A DNA stretch of 64,000 nt, taken from assembly GCA_026874595.1 (NCBI GenBank), contig CM049319.1:13543601-13607600 (forward strand), read 5' to 3'. The notes under the pieces are model-generated. The model saw only the letters and a list, made by a program, of their open reading frames with translations, had not been told where the DNA came from and did not search any database. Shown in pieces: positions 1 through 57,800 of the stretch; within the stretch, counting starts at the first letter, position 1; each line of letters begins with the position of its first letter. Position numbers and translations under genes: made by a program. The stretch comes from Sipunculus nudus. Lineage: Eukaryota > Annelida > Sipuncula > Golfingiida > Sipunculidae.

Positions 1-316
1 ACTAAAGAAAGGGGCAGGGCATGGAGAAGGATTCTACAATTAATGGAATTGGCATGACATTTGGACAGGGAGGCTACAGCATGCAGTATCAGTGTGTACA
101 AGTGTCTTCATTTACCACTGGCATTATTAAAATTCTATTTTTTATTAGTCCAATGAACAAAGGAACACATTTGAAAACAAAATCATTTATTAACAACTGA
201 ACCGTAACAATCAAATGAAATATGTACAAATTAAAAGTAAATTAAGCCTCATGTAATACACCTGATACAAAAATGAAATATTGAATTTAAAATACCAATG
301 TAATGATTTTAAATAT

Positions 317-368
<52 letters not shown>

Positions 369-740
369 TTGTACATTTTATTACTATTAATTTACTATCT
401 ATAGACCTAATATATGAAATCATAATGTAATTAAAGCGCTATAGAAGAATTAAACGAATAAACGATGTAACCCAACAGGTAATAATTAATTTGTCAACAG
501 GAATGGAGAAAGCTGCAGTTTTTTTATGTGGTTTTGAGTGGGCCCGGTCGCCGTGAGTCTGGATTCTCCGGGAATTTTCCAGGCGCTTCCAAAGTATTAG
601 TAAACATGGCATTGTGCAGGGCTGTTTGAAAAGATGTTAAAAAAATCGTACGCTGTACCTTTAATTAGTCGAGGATTAGAACGTAACCCTGAATAAATGG
701 GAAGATAATTGTTCATTCTTCAGGTATAGGTACTTTTTTT
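1..740. other. Upstream intergenic DNA
   Basis: AT-rich DNA left of the UBE2T-like gene. Apart from the (TA)n tract at 319-366 I see no coding exon, RNA gene or recognisable transposon. Short open frames across the TA tract translate only as alternating Tyr-Ile and are not genes. Confidence 0.6.
319..366. repeat. (TA)n microsatellite
   Basis: About 24 uninterrupted TA dinucleotides. Similar but separate tracts occur at about 1240-1262, 3100-3158, 5549-5579, 8103-8132, 8251-8300, 30675-30770 and 33345-33450. Confidence 0.95.
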
Positions 741-934
741 CTACTGTCAAGGATCCTCTGCCGAGGGAAATGGCTCAAACTTTTATTCCGAGGGATCTCG
801 GAATATCCTCGGAAATTCCGGGTTTTACCGAGATCTCCGGGTTTTTACACTGATCTTGAAGTTTTTACTGTACCCGGAAGTGCCGTGATGTTGACAGTCC
901 GCGGGAACTTGGTGCGGTGTTTAGATCTGTCAAG
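741..934 (+). promoter_or_regulatory. Putative TATA-less promoter and 5' UTR of the UBE2T-like gene
   Basis: The 190 bases before the start codon are richer in G+C than the surroundings and lack a TATA box. CCCGGAAGTG at 873-882 matches the ETS/GABP binding consensus typical of housekeeping promoters, about 55 bases before the ATG. Between about 757 and 832 the words CCGAG/CTCGG and TTCCGGG recur several times in both orientations. An ATG at 888 opens a 22-codon frame that ends at 956, overlapping the real start at 935 in another frame. It would act as an upstream ORF if transcription starts before 888. The transcription start cannot be seen from sequence. Confidence 0.45.
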
Positions 935-16557
<15,623 letters not shown>

Positions 16558-17994
16558 GGAAAAATAGCCTCATTGAATGAATAAATGAATGAGTGAATAT
16601 GTGAGGTATGCATGAAAGAGCAAAATTTTGACATTGTAAATGTATGTAAATATATATTATCTTTCATGGAAGGTCAAGCAGGACTTTATAGTAACAAAAT
16701 TTGTGCACAACATGTTTGTGATTGATGCAGGCATTATTGATACAAATATATAAATGGTATGATCATAATTTTTCATAATTGTCATATATAGAAAACAATA
16801 TCTCAACTGGTGAAGACACCATAATGTGTTCAGACTTCTCATGATCGGTCCAGACTTAGTATATTTGGTTAAAACCTAGCATAAGATTTATCGTAACAGG
16901 TACAATGTTAGGATAATTTATACAGACTAAGAATAATTCATTAATTGGTTTAAACTTATCATAATTGGTTGAACTTATCAAAATTGGTTCAGACCGCCTC
17001 TGTTTGTTCAGTTTTATCTGTAGTGATACAAATTTAGCATATTTGGTTCAGACTCCTCATAATTGGTACACTCTTATCATAAGTTGTTGAAATGATGATA
17101 TAATACCATGTGAAATAACAAAACTACAAAATAGAAAGTGTGAGTACAATAATTGTTACTTTATAATTTACCATTGAGTAAGGAACTGAGTAATGGTAAC
17201 TTTTCATTTATTTTCACAATTTTAATAATAATTTTAATGTGAATAAGGGTACTGGGTTAATAAAAATTTAAAGAATTTGAAAAAGCATGTTTTAATTAAT
17301 GATTTGGGGGAAATGTTGTATTTTTAAATCTTCTACATATGCACACTAGCATGATCATAAATAGACTGCAAGAAATAACATGTAAATATTTAAATGAAGA
17401 AAGGCTGGTCCATTGTGTGGAAAAAATATGTACACAGATGTAAGGATGTGATGAACAGATATTATTACTAGACAAACGATCACAGCACTGAGCAATCAAC
17501 TGTAACAAGCCTACTGTAATCCATGCTGAAACACCAAATGAAACCTGTAAAGTGACTTTATGGGGCACACTGGCAAATTGTCAGGTCCTCAGTGATATAA
17601 TGGTAAGTCCATGCAAATGTTCTTCAGAAACCTTGGGTGCTTATTCAGACACAGAAATATGGAAACCTTTTATGCACTTCAAACACAGGAAACATTGTAT
17701 GTGGCCCGTCTCCTGTTGTGTATTTCTTTAAATACAGGTGGAGAGGTGTTTTGGTGTCTGAATTTTCCCAACAAATAAAGGAAACCCACACAGTCACACA
17801 CACATACTGCCTCACAGCATAAAGAATAACCTTCTGAGAGATTTTAACTCTATAAACACCAGTGCTTTGTGTTTCTGTTATATGTTCTCTTTCTGTATGT
17901 TCACTAAATAGTAAAAATATACTTATATATGTTAATAAACTAAGGTGCTCTGACTCTGTCTTCATTTGTCAAATAATCTGAGTTCATGTAGACC
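16558..17994. other. UBE2T 3' UTR/downstream DNA
   Basis: AT-rich, with short direct repeats built on TTGGTTCAGACT and CTTATCATAATTGG at 16850-17090. AATAAA candidates are at 16580 and near 17258. No further exon is recognised. Confidence 0.5.
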
Positions 17995-19361
17995 TTTTTA
18001 GCTCAGCTGACTATAAGTCATCTGAGCAATAGTCCTGGTCCATTGTCCGTCTTCCATCAGTCTGTCTGTCCGTAGATGTGGCACTTTTTTAAACCTAGAG
18101 ACCACTGAATCCAAATTTCGGCATGTTAGATGTCCCCAAGATCTCCTATGATGCCGAAAACTGGGTCTTTGCGACTTCGTTCCTTTGAGAAATTAAGGAA
18201 AAACCTCAATTTTTATTAAAAACCTATTTTCACACTTCAGGACTGCCTAATATCAAAACCACTCATTTGTTTTTCCTCATATTTAACATAAATATTCCTC
18301 TATATAGTTCCTATGTACATGCCAGAAATTAGGTCTGTATTTTATAATTTAAAAAAGTTACACTTTGTAATAAAATCAGAAAAAATATTTGGTCACTTAA
18401 CACAAAAAATGTTAAAGCTAGGGACTTTTTTCAGTAATATAACTTTAATTAATCAAAATTTAATTGTTTACCCAAAATTAGATCAAAATCTTTTAAATTT
18501 TATAAAATATTAGCAAAAGTATAAAATTGGTACCTTAAATTTTGCATGGCACTTTTTTTCTCGTAAGTATATTTAATTTATTTTTCACAGCCGGGATACA
18601 TGTGGATTTAATCTGTTGAATTCTTAAATTTGAAAGTAAAAGCTTAAAAACTATTCTAATTATTGAAGTTTTTCAGATGCTCTAATGTATTTGCATTTTG
18701 TATATCCAGGACCCCACTCTTGCTCACTACAGCCTTGCCTAGGTAACCTTATTAGTGATGCAGCACTGACAGAACACCCCTGCTGTAATAAACATACAGT
18801 TATTCTCATGGGCCCTACCCTAACAACCCCCCCCCCCCCCCCCCCACCACCATCACCAATTATATTGCAATATATGGTTTGTTATTGTCAACTGGATTTC
18901 TTTAAATGTAAAGCTGTTTTTGATCCAATGTGCACAACTTTTCTTGAAATATTAATTCAAGAAGTAATCCAAGAGATGCCACGTTCTGATGTAGCATTTT
19001 AAAGAAATTATTTCCTTTTAAATGATTAAACAAAATATAATTTAAATCATCAGTAGGCATAATTTGATAATATATGAATCAAATCATGTATTAATAAAGG
19101 TGCAATTTAAAATTGGGAATTCTAGAGTGTTATTTTCTTATATTTATTGCTTTGCAAATTTAAAAAATATATTTTGTAAAAAAAAAAAGAAGTATATCTG
19201 TGTGCATAATGTGATGTAACCTGACTAAATTAAGTATAAATGTTGATGGAATTTAGATTTGTGAATCAATTTAAATATTCAGATATATTTGATATACTGT
19301 AAATATATAGTAAAATTTATAAACTTAAAAAAAAATGACTTTCTGACCCATGGGTCCCTTG
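17995..19361 (-). mobile_element. Repeat family copy C (core type 1, short)
   Basis: Left end is TTTTTAGCTCAGCTGACTAT with hairpin and GTCCGTCTTCC/GTCTGTCTGTCCG; right end is TGACCCATGGGTCCCTTG. The core matches copies A and F (TAGATGTCCCCAAGATCTCC). A long poly-C run lies near 18828-18845. Confidence 0.7.
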
Positions 19362-19979
19362 TTTGTTGATTTTTTTCTTGGTTGAATGTACTCAGGTTGT
19401 GTGCATAAACTGTATCATGTGCATAAATGCTCACTGTTGGACCTAAAATCTTCTTAACACATTTTTTGCAGCCTGAAGGTCAGATTCTTTGGATTTCTCA
19501 AGGTTCCTAAAAAGTATTTTGTTTAAATGTACCTCATTCACACATTCAAGACTATCAGCATGCCAAGTTTGAATAGAATAAAATTAGCCTACCCAGTATC
19601 AGCCCATTCAGTCCAGTTCATCAGAATGTCACTGCGCTAGGTCTATTTGAGAGAGCCACAGGAGGTCAAATATCTTAATAATTAAAAGAATATGTAATAT
19701 GCTTAAAATTAATTACCAGCTTTATTGTAACATTGATAGTTGGTGTCCCCGTTTCATTTGTCCTTTACAGACTTGTCACTAGAACTCTGCAAGACTGAAT
19801 AACACTTGAGTAATAGAATGTGATTTATAGAAAAGTAAACTTTGAGTAACAGGGCACATTTCCTTCCTTATCAGTATACAGGATACTTAAGTTTTTGATA
19901 AATTTTCAGCAATTTTGCAGGTATTTCAGTTTCGAGGCCAGGAAAAATAAAATTAAGTGTTGATCCCGATGCAAAAACA

Positions 19980-22408
19980 CAAGTGACTCATGGGTCATGA
20001 CGCTCAGCTGCCAAGCATGACCTGTGACATCATGGACTGAGATTCACAACTTCCAGTCAAATTTTGAAGAACCAATTTGCCAATTTGTTGAAAATTTTCT
20101 ATGACAACAGAAATATATATCACCTATGTCTGGTTAAAACACAGTGAATTGATGGTCTGAGGAAAATGCATGATTGTTAAGCTATCAGGAACTATTCCAA
20201 CAGCTTGCTTGAAACCTGTCAGTCTCAAAGGAACACCACAAAGGGAAAATATAAGATCAAAATATATAGCAAAAATCAAGGAAATACATGCAAGAATTAT
20301 TGAGAAACAGGTGCTTCTGTATGAATTTTTATTCAATACAAGCCAACTGTACTGCACTTTTATAAATGATGGTAATATTTATTCAGAAATATTTGACCCA
20401 ATCCTTTACAAGATTACATAAATATACATCCAACTGCATTCACTTTAACTGTTCTTGAGATAATATGATCAAAAGGAATTAAAAGATGGTTGCCTGGTGG
20501 CCATATTGGACTTCTGACAAGTCTGAAATCAGACAACAAACATTCTCTAAATCGGACCAAACATTAAAGAAAAATTACTGAAACTGCACTGAAGAAAGAA
20601 TTTCTAAGGTGGCTAACTGGCAGACATGGATTTCTGACAAGTATGACATTTGATATCCCACATTCTCCAATAAGAGACCAAACTTGGGCAAATTATCCAG
20701 TAATGAATGCCCAAAATAATTCAAAAGGCATGTCCAGGCCCTCATATCAGATTTATAGATATGCAATTGTAAAAAGTGTAAGTCCAATATTTTTTTATTA
20801 TCATTCTGCTTTTCAATGGGGTCAGCAGGGTAGGTAAACTGCCAAACCTGAAAGAAAAGAAATGCAGAAAGCATGACTAAGAGTCTTGAAATAAAACAAA
20901 AAGCCATCCTAAATCAAGGTGCACATCCACATATTATGAGAACAAACACTTGCTTTTATATGTGGTGATATATATTAAAATATTCAGATATCTAGGAAAC
21001 TAAGTTTATTGCTAGGATTCCATAAAATAAACTGCAAAATGTTCCCATCATCTTATAAATCAGTAGCTAAACCTTAATACTATACTCTCATAGTCTTAAT
21101 GCCTGGCTGAAGCATTCTGACTACAGTGTTTTTGTTATGAAGTAACGAGGTACTTATCACTGAGCCTTATCACTTAATAGGCTGATTCAAAAGGGAGTCA
21201 TATGTCACCAGTGTCACTCACAATTACAGCCACAGAGGGAGATGTACCAGCTGGAGTGGGATGGTTATATATACAAGAAAAATAGAGATGGTCTACAAAA
21301 TAAGTAATTGTGAACATCCCTGACCTATGATCTTGGCCTTTTGCCCATATATCAACTGGATTCTTTCTAAATGATGGGTAACTACTAACCACTTAAATCT
21401 GGTGTAATTACTTGGCAACAAATGGGTGAATAACTTTGACCTGCAACCTTTAACCTGCTGACCAGCTGAACCCAAAATCAATAAGTTATTTATTCAAGCA
21501 AAAAGACCCATAAATATGAAGTTTGAGTCAAACTGAGTGATGCATAGATGTGGCATATGTAAAAGACTGAAGGTTTGGGTTGAACAGTTACACTTGAAAT
21601 ATGCTCACAAGCATTTAGAACAATTAAATATTGTGACCTTGACCTTTGACTTTTTGACCTCAACATCAATAGGCTTCTTACCTTATTGGTAGGTAAGCAA
21701 TATATGACAGATGGAAGGTACAGATTGAAAAGTTTGCCTGAAAATGACTCCACGCAAGAAGTGGGTGCTGTGAACTTGACCTTTGACCTCAAAATCAACA
21801 GGTCTTTTCCCCTGTTGGCAGAGAAGCGATATCAGTGCTGGAAGGTTTGGAATGAAAAGTCTAGCTTGAAATGTGTCCACAACCTTTTCAAAGAAGTGGA
21901 TCCTGTGACTTTGACCTTGTGACCTCAAAATCTATAGGATTCTTCTCCAACTTAGTAGGTGAGCTATATGTGAAAAATCAAAGAATTGGGATGAAAGGGT
22001 TGGCTTAAAATGCATCCACAGGCTTTTCAAAGAAGAGGCTCCTGTGACCTTGACCTTTGACCTTTTGACCTAAAACAATTTTGGTTCTTCCCCTGTTGGT
22101 AGGTGAGCTGTATGTGAAAGATGGAAGGTTTGGGATGAAAATTTTGTCTAAAAGAGTTATTTCTGGGGGGTGCAAACACACCCCATAACTTCGAGAATAT
22201 AGGTCACAGTGACCTAATTTCAGGTTTGCAAGGAGATCTTTTTATAAACTCCAAGACTGCATAGGGTTCATGGCCCTAGCCCCTACGGTTATGATTTGTG
22301 CCCTGCTAACGGACGGCCGGCCGGCCGGACAGACAGACAGACGGAAGGACGACGGACAAAGACCCATCGCTATAGCCCAGCATGACTGAAAGTCAGCTGA
22401 GCTAAAAA
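19980..22408 (+). mobile_element. Repeat family copy D (core type 3)
   Basis: Starts CAAGTGACTCATGGGTCATG and ends with an ACAGACAGACAGACGG microsatellite and the hairpin AGTCAGCTGAGCTAAAAA. By eye it is almost the same sequence as copy H without H's nested insert. The right half holds about four 137-bp units, each bearing TGACCTTTGACCT or a close variant. No protein-coding frame. Confidence 0.8.
21640..22070. promoter_or_regulatory. Array of DR1-type AGGTCA direct repeats in copy D
   Basis: TGACCTTTGACCT, the reverse complement of AGGTCAAAGGTCA (a perfect DR1 nuclear-receptor site), occurs at 21778-21790 and 22051-22063. Near variants start at 21640 and 21912. An extra TGACC half-site usually precedes each one. 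Function is not shown by sequence. Confidence 0.5.
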
Positions 22409-25400
22409 TAAGTCATAAGTCTGTATGGTTTCTTCTACCATTTTCTATCCTGTGCTGACATCTAGTAAGAAACTCTAGCATTAATATTACAAACTTTTGT
22501 CAGTTAGTTTGTTGAGCACAAGATATCTAAAAAAACATTTTTTTTAATGTCTGCCTGGATTAAATATGTTTATATGTTTTTACTGGTGTGGGTTTGCCTG
22601 TTATTAACTTTATATACACAGTTCTAAGAAAATTTGAGGAAATCATATGGTAGCATGTTAAAAGTGGATGAACAATCAAATACTCAAGTAATCTCAGTTA
22701 AATGATGGATTCAGAAAATTTTAAGAGGATTTACAACTGCAAGACTGGGCAGTCTGTTTGTCCTGGTTGATGGTGAGACCATCATTAATTTCCTCTGCAT
22801 GCAATATGCCCAAGGATGACTAAATTGGAGCTGCCTTTATTTTCTGCTGAGCACTTAGGTCAGTTGTTCAACCATCACACTGGGGAACCATAACACTGAT
22901 TTCCTCTGCATGCATTGTCACATGGTGACTGAAGTGGAAATTACCTTTGTTCTGGTAAGCAGAGTTGACCTATGATGCAATCCTTTAGCTGGCAAAATAT
23001 GACTTACATCAATCTCAGCTTGGATACATAAATTTCCTGCACTTTGATTTAACACACAAAGTTTAATACAGATCCTGGTTATATTTTGGATCTAAAAATA
23101 TCCAGGATCTTGGCATTCATATTTCGAGGACAACAAGAGAACAAACAGGACTAAAGTCTAAATTTTATTGATCTCTGAAGTATTGTCAACAGTAAAGTAT
23201 TCAATTGAGAAAGCTGACTTTCCCAGTAAGCTTCATTCTCAATTGTAGAAAAAAAAAATTACTGTTTAAAGTTACTTTCTACTTGAATTATAATGTAATA
23301 CTGGTATGCAGAATAAATTACCACCATAAAAACAGGTCAGTGTGACCTAATTTTAAAGACCCCATTGACATTTGGTTATCCATGTAAAGAACCAAACCAT
23401 GTTGTCAAATTGTGTATTTGCACTTACTGGCCAGTCTATTTATATAGACTTCTCTTCCTCATGAGAACCAAATAAGTACACCCAAATTTCAAACAAATTT
23501 TACATATGTATACACTGGGTGCTGTTTATACCATTTAGTAACATTAATTAGGATTCATTATCTTCACTACCAACATTATTTCATCTGTAAGTTAGCATCC
23601 ATCATAAAATACAAAATAGCATCATTCAGGCATGAACTAAAACAGTATCTCTTGTTAAAGATGCAAACTTGTTAAAACAGAGTTGAAAATGAAAATCACT
23701 AGGTGCCTGGATTGTATGGCTGTAGTGATACATCTTGTGATACAATAACATATGAATATTATGATGATACTTTAGTCACAAAGTTAAACATAATATGTTC
23801 TTTTATACCAGTAGTTTTATAAGGAATGTTACCGGTATTTAAGACTACAAACCAATTTTCTAACCTTTTCTGACCAATGATGATTCATTGTATAAAAAGA
23901 TTTTCATGTTGCTGAAAGCCTGTGTGAGGACTAAAATGGTTGATATTACAGTACTTTTTATCAGATGATAAAGAAGCATAAGCATCTCAATACATCAAAG
24001 TTTGACAATACTGATACAATATCCGATTTGTATTGTGATGTATTGGTACACTTGTGTAATGTTACATCCAGAGTATCTGGTGACTTAAAATCAGATGTGG
24101 ATTTAATGAGACAGGTCCTGCACAAAAAAAAAAAGCTGAAACACACAAACATATAACGTGTTGCTACTTCTGTATCCATAGAAATGGAACATGGCTTAAC
24201 TATATGATAGCTACATCTCCTAAACTGAAAGCATGAAACCCCAGTTCACGCTGTCCTGAATGGTTGATAAGCTTTCCTTAAAGCACTCTATTTACATGAT
24301 ATGCAAAACCTTGCAAGGCTGCAGTTTCTACTCAGCAAAGCTTAAATTATATGAATCTATGCATTTTCAGTGTAGCTTTCACACAAAATACATGGCTAAA
24401 ATCCTGATAAAACTGTTATGAAATCATTCTGTTATGTACAGTAATATCTACATAATTTTACATGATTACATATAACAGTGAAGCCTTACATTCAGGTGCA
24501 CCAACAGGTACCCTGGTACAGAGGAGTAGATCTTCTGTTTGCAGGACCATGAAAGCTGTAATACAGAGGTGGCCACAATGGAAGGTTTCACTCCTTTCAG
24601 GTTTGACTTCTTGATTGCATCTCACATTGAGTAAAGTAGAACTGTTATCTTAAGGAAAATATAAGGATTAAATCCCCTTTAAATCATCTAAATAACCAAA
24701 TTCAAAAATATGTCCCTTTCTGGACTGGGATTTACATTCTGAATTGAGGGTCAGCAGCTAAAAATATTCAAGAAGATATTACAGTACTTACATTGAACAT
24801 TGTTCTGTCTCAAACAAATGCAATCATAGATATTGTTATACAATGGACTCCACATGCTTCCCAGATTTTACACCTTAACAAATTAATTTTCCACTCACTT
24901 TTTCATTACATTTCATACTCATAAATATTCTAAGTCACAAACAAATCTCAATTATGCAAAATCTAACAATGTTTTTAAGCATAAACTGTACTTCCATTTT
25001 AAATTAAACTTACACTTTCAAATTTTATATGACCAAAATGTTCTATTGAAATTGCAGTAATATTAAATGTTCACGCGCTTCCCAAATGCACCATCAGGAA
25101 AAGTATTTCATTTAATCATCTTAATTAGAATACAATAAACACGGCATACCCTTAAACTAATATTAGGTTTTGTTAAAAACTTCAACAGATGAATATGCTG
25201 CATTCCGTTTTTTACCAGCATTACAATTACAGTGACATCACAAATATACAATTACAGGATCATAAAAGTTTTAAATTACAGTAATATTATATAAAGCTAT
25301 ATATAAATCATGTAACAAAGCATTAATTGAATATTACATCAGTTTCATTAAACCACATATATGACTGTATTTCATTTAACATGCATCAGTCACCTACCCC

Positions 25401-27769
25401 CAGCTGTAAATTTCAACTTAAGCTTGAAACCCATATTCATGTATTTGTCTATATGCATGAAACATCACTTTAATGAGTTTTAAACTTTATAAAACCCATT
25501 TCGCTGTAAGCATGTGAATATAACACAGGAAAATCCCTACATGGGCAAATTTCACACACAGGGTGTGCATGAATACGGATTCCTGCAAAATCCAGGGTCC
25601 TTTTCAGGGGAAGGTCCTACTGAATATGTGCACCCTATACTGCAGCAAACTTCTGCCAGTTCATGCTTCTGCACAAATGTGGGTTTTAAAACATATTTTC
25701 TCATATTTTATACACATAAATGCACAGGGGTTTTACGCTTTACTACACCAGGTAAATCTGCTGAAATCCAAGTCTGTCAGGCTGTTAATTATGAAGACTG
25801 ATGATATTTTGCTGTTATAATTAATTGGTAAACAGAAGGATTAATATACAAAACTAACAAAATGAAATCACAATTGTTGTGAGTATAATTGGTAAGCTGC
25901 TCTTAATTGTACATAATATACTCTTAAAGCTGTTTTTTTCCTGTCATTCACCTTAATATAATGAACACAGTTCCACATACTTTTATTCTTTATGATGTAT
26001 ACTTGAACTTGCACTTCAAATTATCCCAGCCACCTTAACAGAATAAGGAACACTGCAGTATGAAGCTGGCCAAGGCGCTGACATCTTGACAAACTGATAT
26101 AAGTACTTGGTACCCATTTCTCAAGAAGGGTCCATGATATAATCTTTGTATGAAATTAATTACTACCCTAAATTGTATTATGCTTTCATACACTAAAAAC
26201 TCAAGTATCTTAACATCTAGGATCTGGAATTTTATTTCTTTTAATTTAATATTATTAAATTTTAAATACTGGATTACCTAACGCTGGAAGTGTACATAAT
26301 CAATCATGTTGATGTTCTGGTTTTCCTCTGAAGTCTCCACTATAGTTTGGACAAATATCTAACAATTCCTATTTCAATGAGTGATATTGTTTTCATATAA
26401 AATTAAATGCAAGAAAAGTTTTCTCTCCAAAATACATTCGATTAGTGGATCCCATTTCTAATCATAAAAAGTTCAGAGCCATTCTTATCAACATGTTTCA
26501 TATTTAAAACTGTGACCACATGCATACAATATATATGTATATGTATACACACAGGCATATATATATGAGTGTGTACACAATGAACATTTTAAATGTGACA
26601 ACAATGAGGAAGATCAATTTCATAGTGCATGTGTAATTTATTGTATCTATAAATTTAAAAACAACTTGAGCATATATTATATAAATATGATCAGTTGATT
26701 TGGCATCGCCTCTATAAAATAAAGTGACATTCCCTTGGCATTACCTTTTCTAAAAGGTTCCCTCAACCAATAAAAAGTCTTTCCTTCTATTAATTAAATT
26801 ACAAACAAAACACATTTTAATCTCTCAAATAACAATTACAAAACAAGTTTCATCAGCTGACACAACATTCATGCCTGAACTTAATAATGTTCCTAAAATT
26901 CATTGGGATTTGAACCAGTTTGTTCATAAAATTACTTTTTGTATTACTTTTGCAAGTTTTACATACAATACTTTTCAGCTGCTCAAGGTAAACAAAATTT
27001 TCCACACATGGTCAAAAGCATTTAAGCCAGTCTTTATTATAATGTTACTAGTATTTACAGCCCAAAATAAACATACAGTGTACCAGATGCAGATGCAAGG
27101 GGGTCCAGACCCCCCCCCCTTTTTTTTTTCAGTCACCACCACTTTTTTTTCAAGATGCAAGACCAAATTTTGCCCCCTGGACCCCCCTTTTCCAGAGCTG
27201 GGGACATTTTATTTAGGTTTGGCATTAGTCCTTCTGGGTTGAAACCCCCCCCTCCCCCCCCCCTTTTCATAAATCCTGGATCTACCCCTGTACTGTGGTT
27301 GGCTAAATATTTATAGAGATTGATTTTTTCTTTGAAAAAAATGTGCTGTTTTGTGCCATATTTTTTTTAACTTCAGTCTGAAGAACAGTTTATTTATCAT
27401 GCATGACCTAATGTAAATGTCTATTTATCCAGTATCAGCTGTCAAATTATATCTTTTATAAAATAGAAAAATATGTTAAAGAAAAAACCCTTGCCAATAT
27501 CGTTCCAACAGGACAAGTGCTAAAATGTAACATGTGTTAATGCCATTAACATAAAAATTATCAAAACACTGTTTACTTAACATACCTGATCAGCTGAGTG
27601 GATAAGCCTGTTATTATATTTCTACATTCAGGGATCATTCTGTAAATACTGCACTGCCACAAGGGCATAAGAATGAGTTCAGTTATAAGGCTCAAGGTGT
27701 ATATACACACTGTCACAATGTAACAAGTGACGCAGCTGTCATCTTCTCTCATGCTCAGCAGCCATCTTG
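22409..27769. other. Gene-free interval between the converging genes
   Basis: AT-rich DNA with short chance frames only. The right part probably includes the 3' UTR of the PLEKHF2-like gene on the minus strand. A candidate hAT-like fragment lies at 27083-27290. Confidence 0.5.
27083..27290. mobile_element. Possible short hAT-like fragment with poly-C tracts
   Basis: The right end, reverse-complemented, reads CAGGGGTAGATCCAGGATTT, a hAT-like terminus. The left end CAGATGCAAGGGGGTCCAG is only loosely matching and no target duplication is clear. Confidence 0.35.
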
Positions 27770-57242
<29,473 letters not shown>

Positions 57243-57479
57243 CTGAAATGACAAAAAATAGAGAATGTTTAGACAGGGTGTTCACCAGGCCTTTGAAAAA
57301 TAAAATATCTTTCACTTAAATTTCTTCTGTTGTAAACATCAGGATGAGATCTTAGATTTTCATCGATGTTTGTCTGTGTGGCAGAAATAAGAGGACATAT
57401 GATAATGTTTAAATGGATTTAAATGAAACTTGTGGACTGTTGGGTTCAAAGGCTGTAGATAATTTAACACACTATGCCT

Positions 57480-57800
57480 AAACATACCATAACCTTAACA
57501 CACTACTACCAGAATGTCCTATGCCAAAATGCCAAAACATCCTACTACCAGATTGTCCTTTGCCTAAATTACCAGAATGTCCTTTGCCTATATTACTAGA
57601 ATTTACTTGTAGCCTAAATTACTAACTAGAATATGCTATGCCAAAATAACTAGAATGTCCTATGCCTAAACATACCAATCAAACATGTCTGTGGCACAAA
57701 CCTGACATGAAAATGTCCTACATGGAAAAGTCCTATGCCAAAATGACCCACAAAAAAATAATGTCTGAAGCCAAAATGTCCTACATCGGAATGTCCCTGG
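57480..57800. repeat. Decayed short tandem repeat (ACCAGAATGTCCT units)
   Basis: ACCAGAATGTCCTTTGCCTA, ACTAGAATGTCCTATGCC and relatives recur about ten times at roughly 25-35 base spacing. No coding role is apparent. Confidence 0.7.

Noticed and set aside
211-423. Tyr-Ile repeat frames across (TA)n tracts, here and at 3016, 5475, 8061, 30601 and 33319
   Set aside because: Any TA microsatellite reads as Tyr-Ile in an open frame; no splice or coding signal.
21490-21928. Overlapping minus- and plus-strand frames in copy D, and their counterparts in copy H
   Set aside because: Lie in tandem non-coding repeat units with DR1 words and are not preserved between the two copies.
26871-27242. 123-codon plus-strand frame
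   Set aside because: Runs through poly-C and poly-T tracts of a probable transposon fragment; no recognisable domain.
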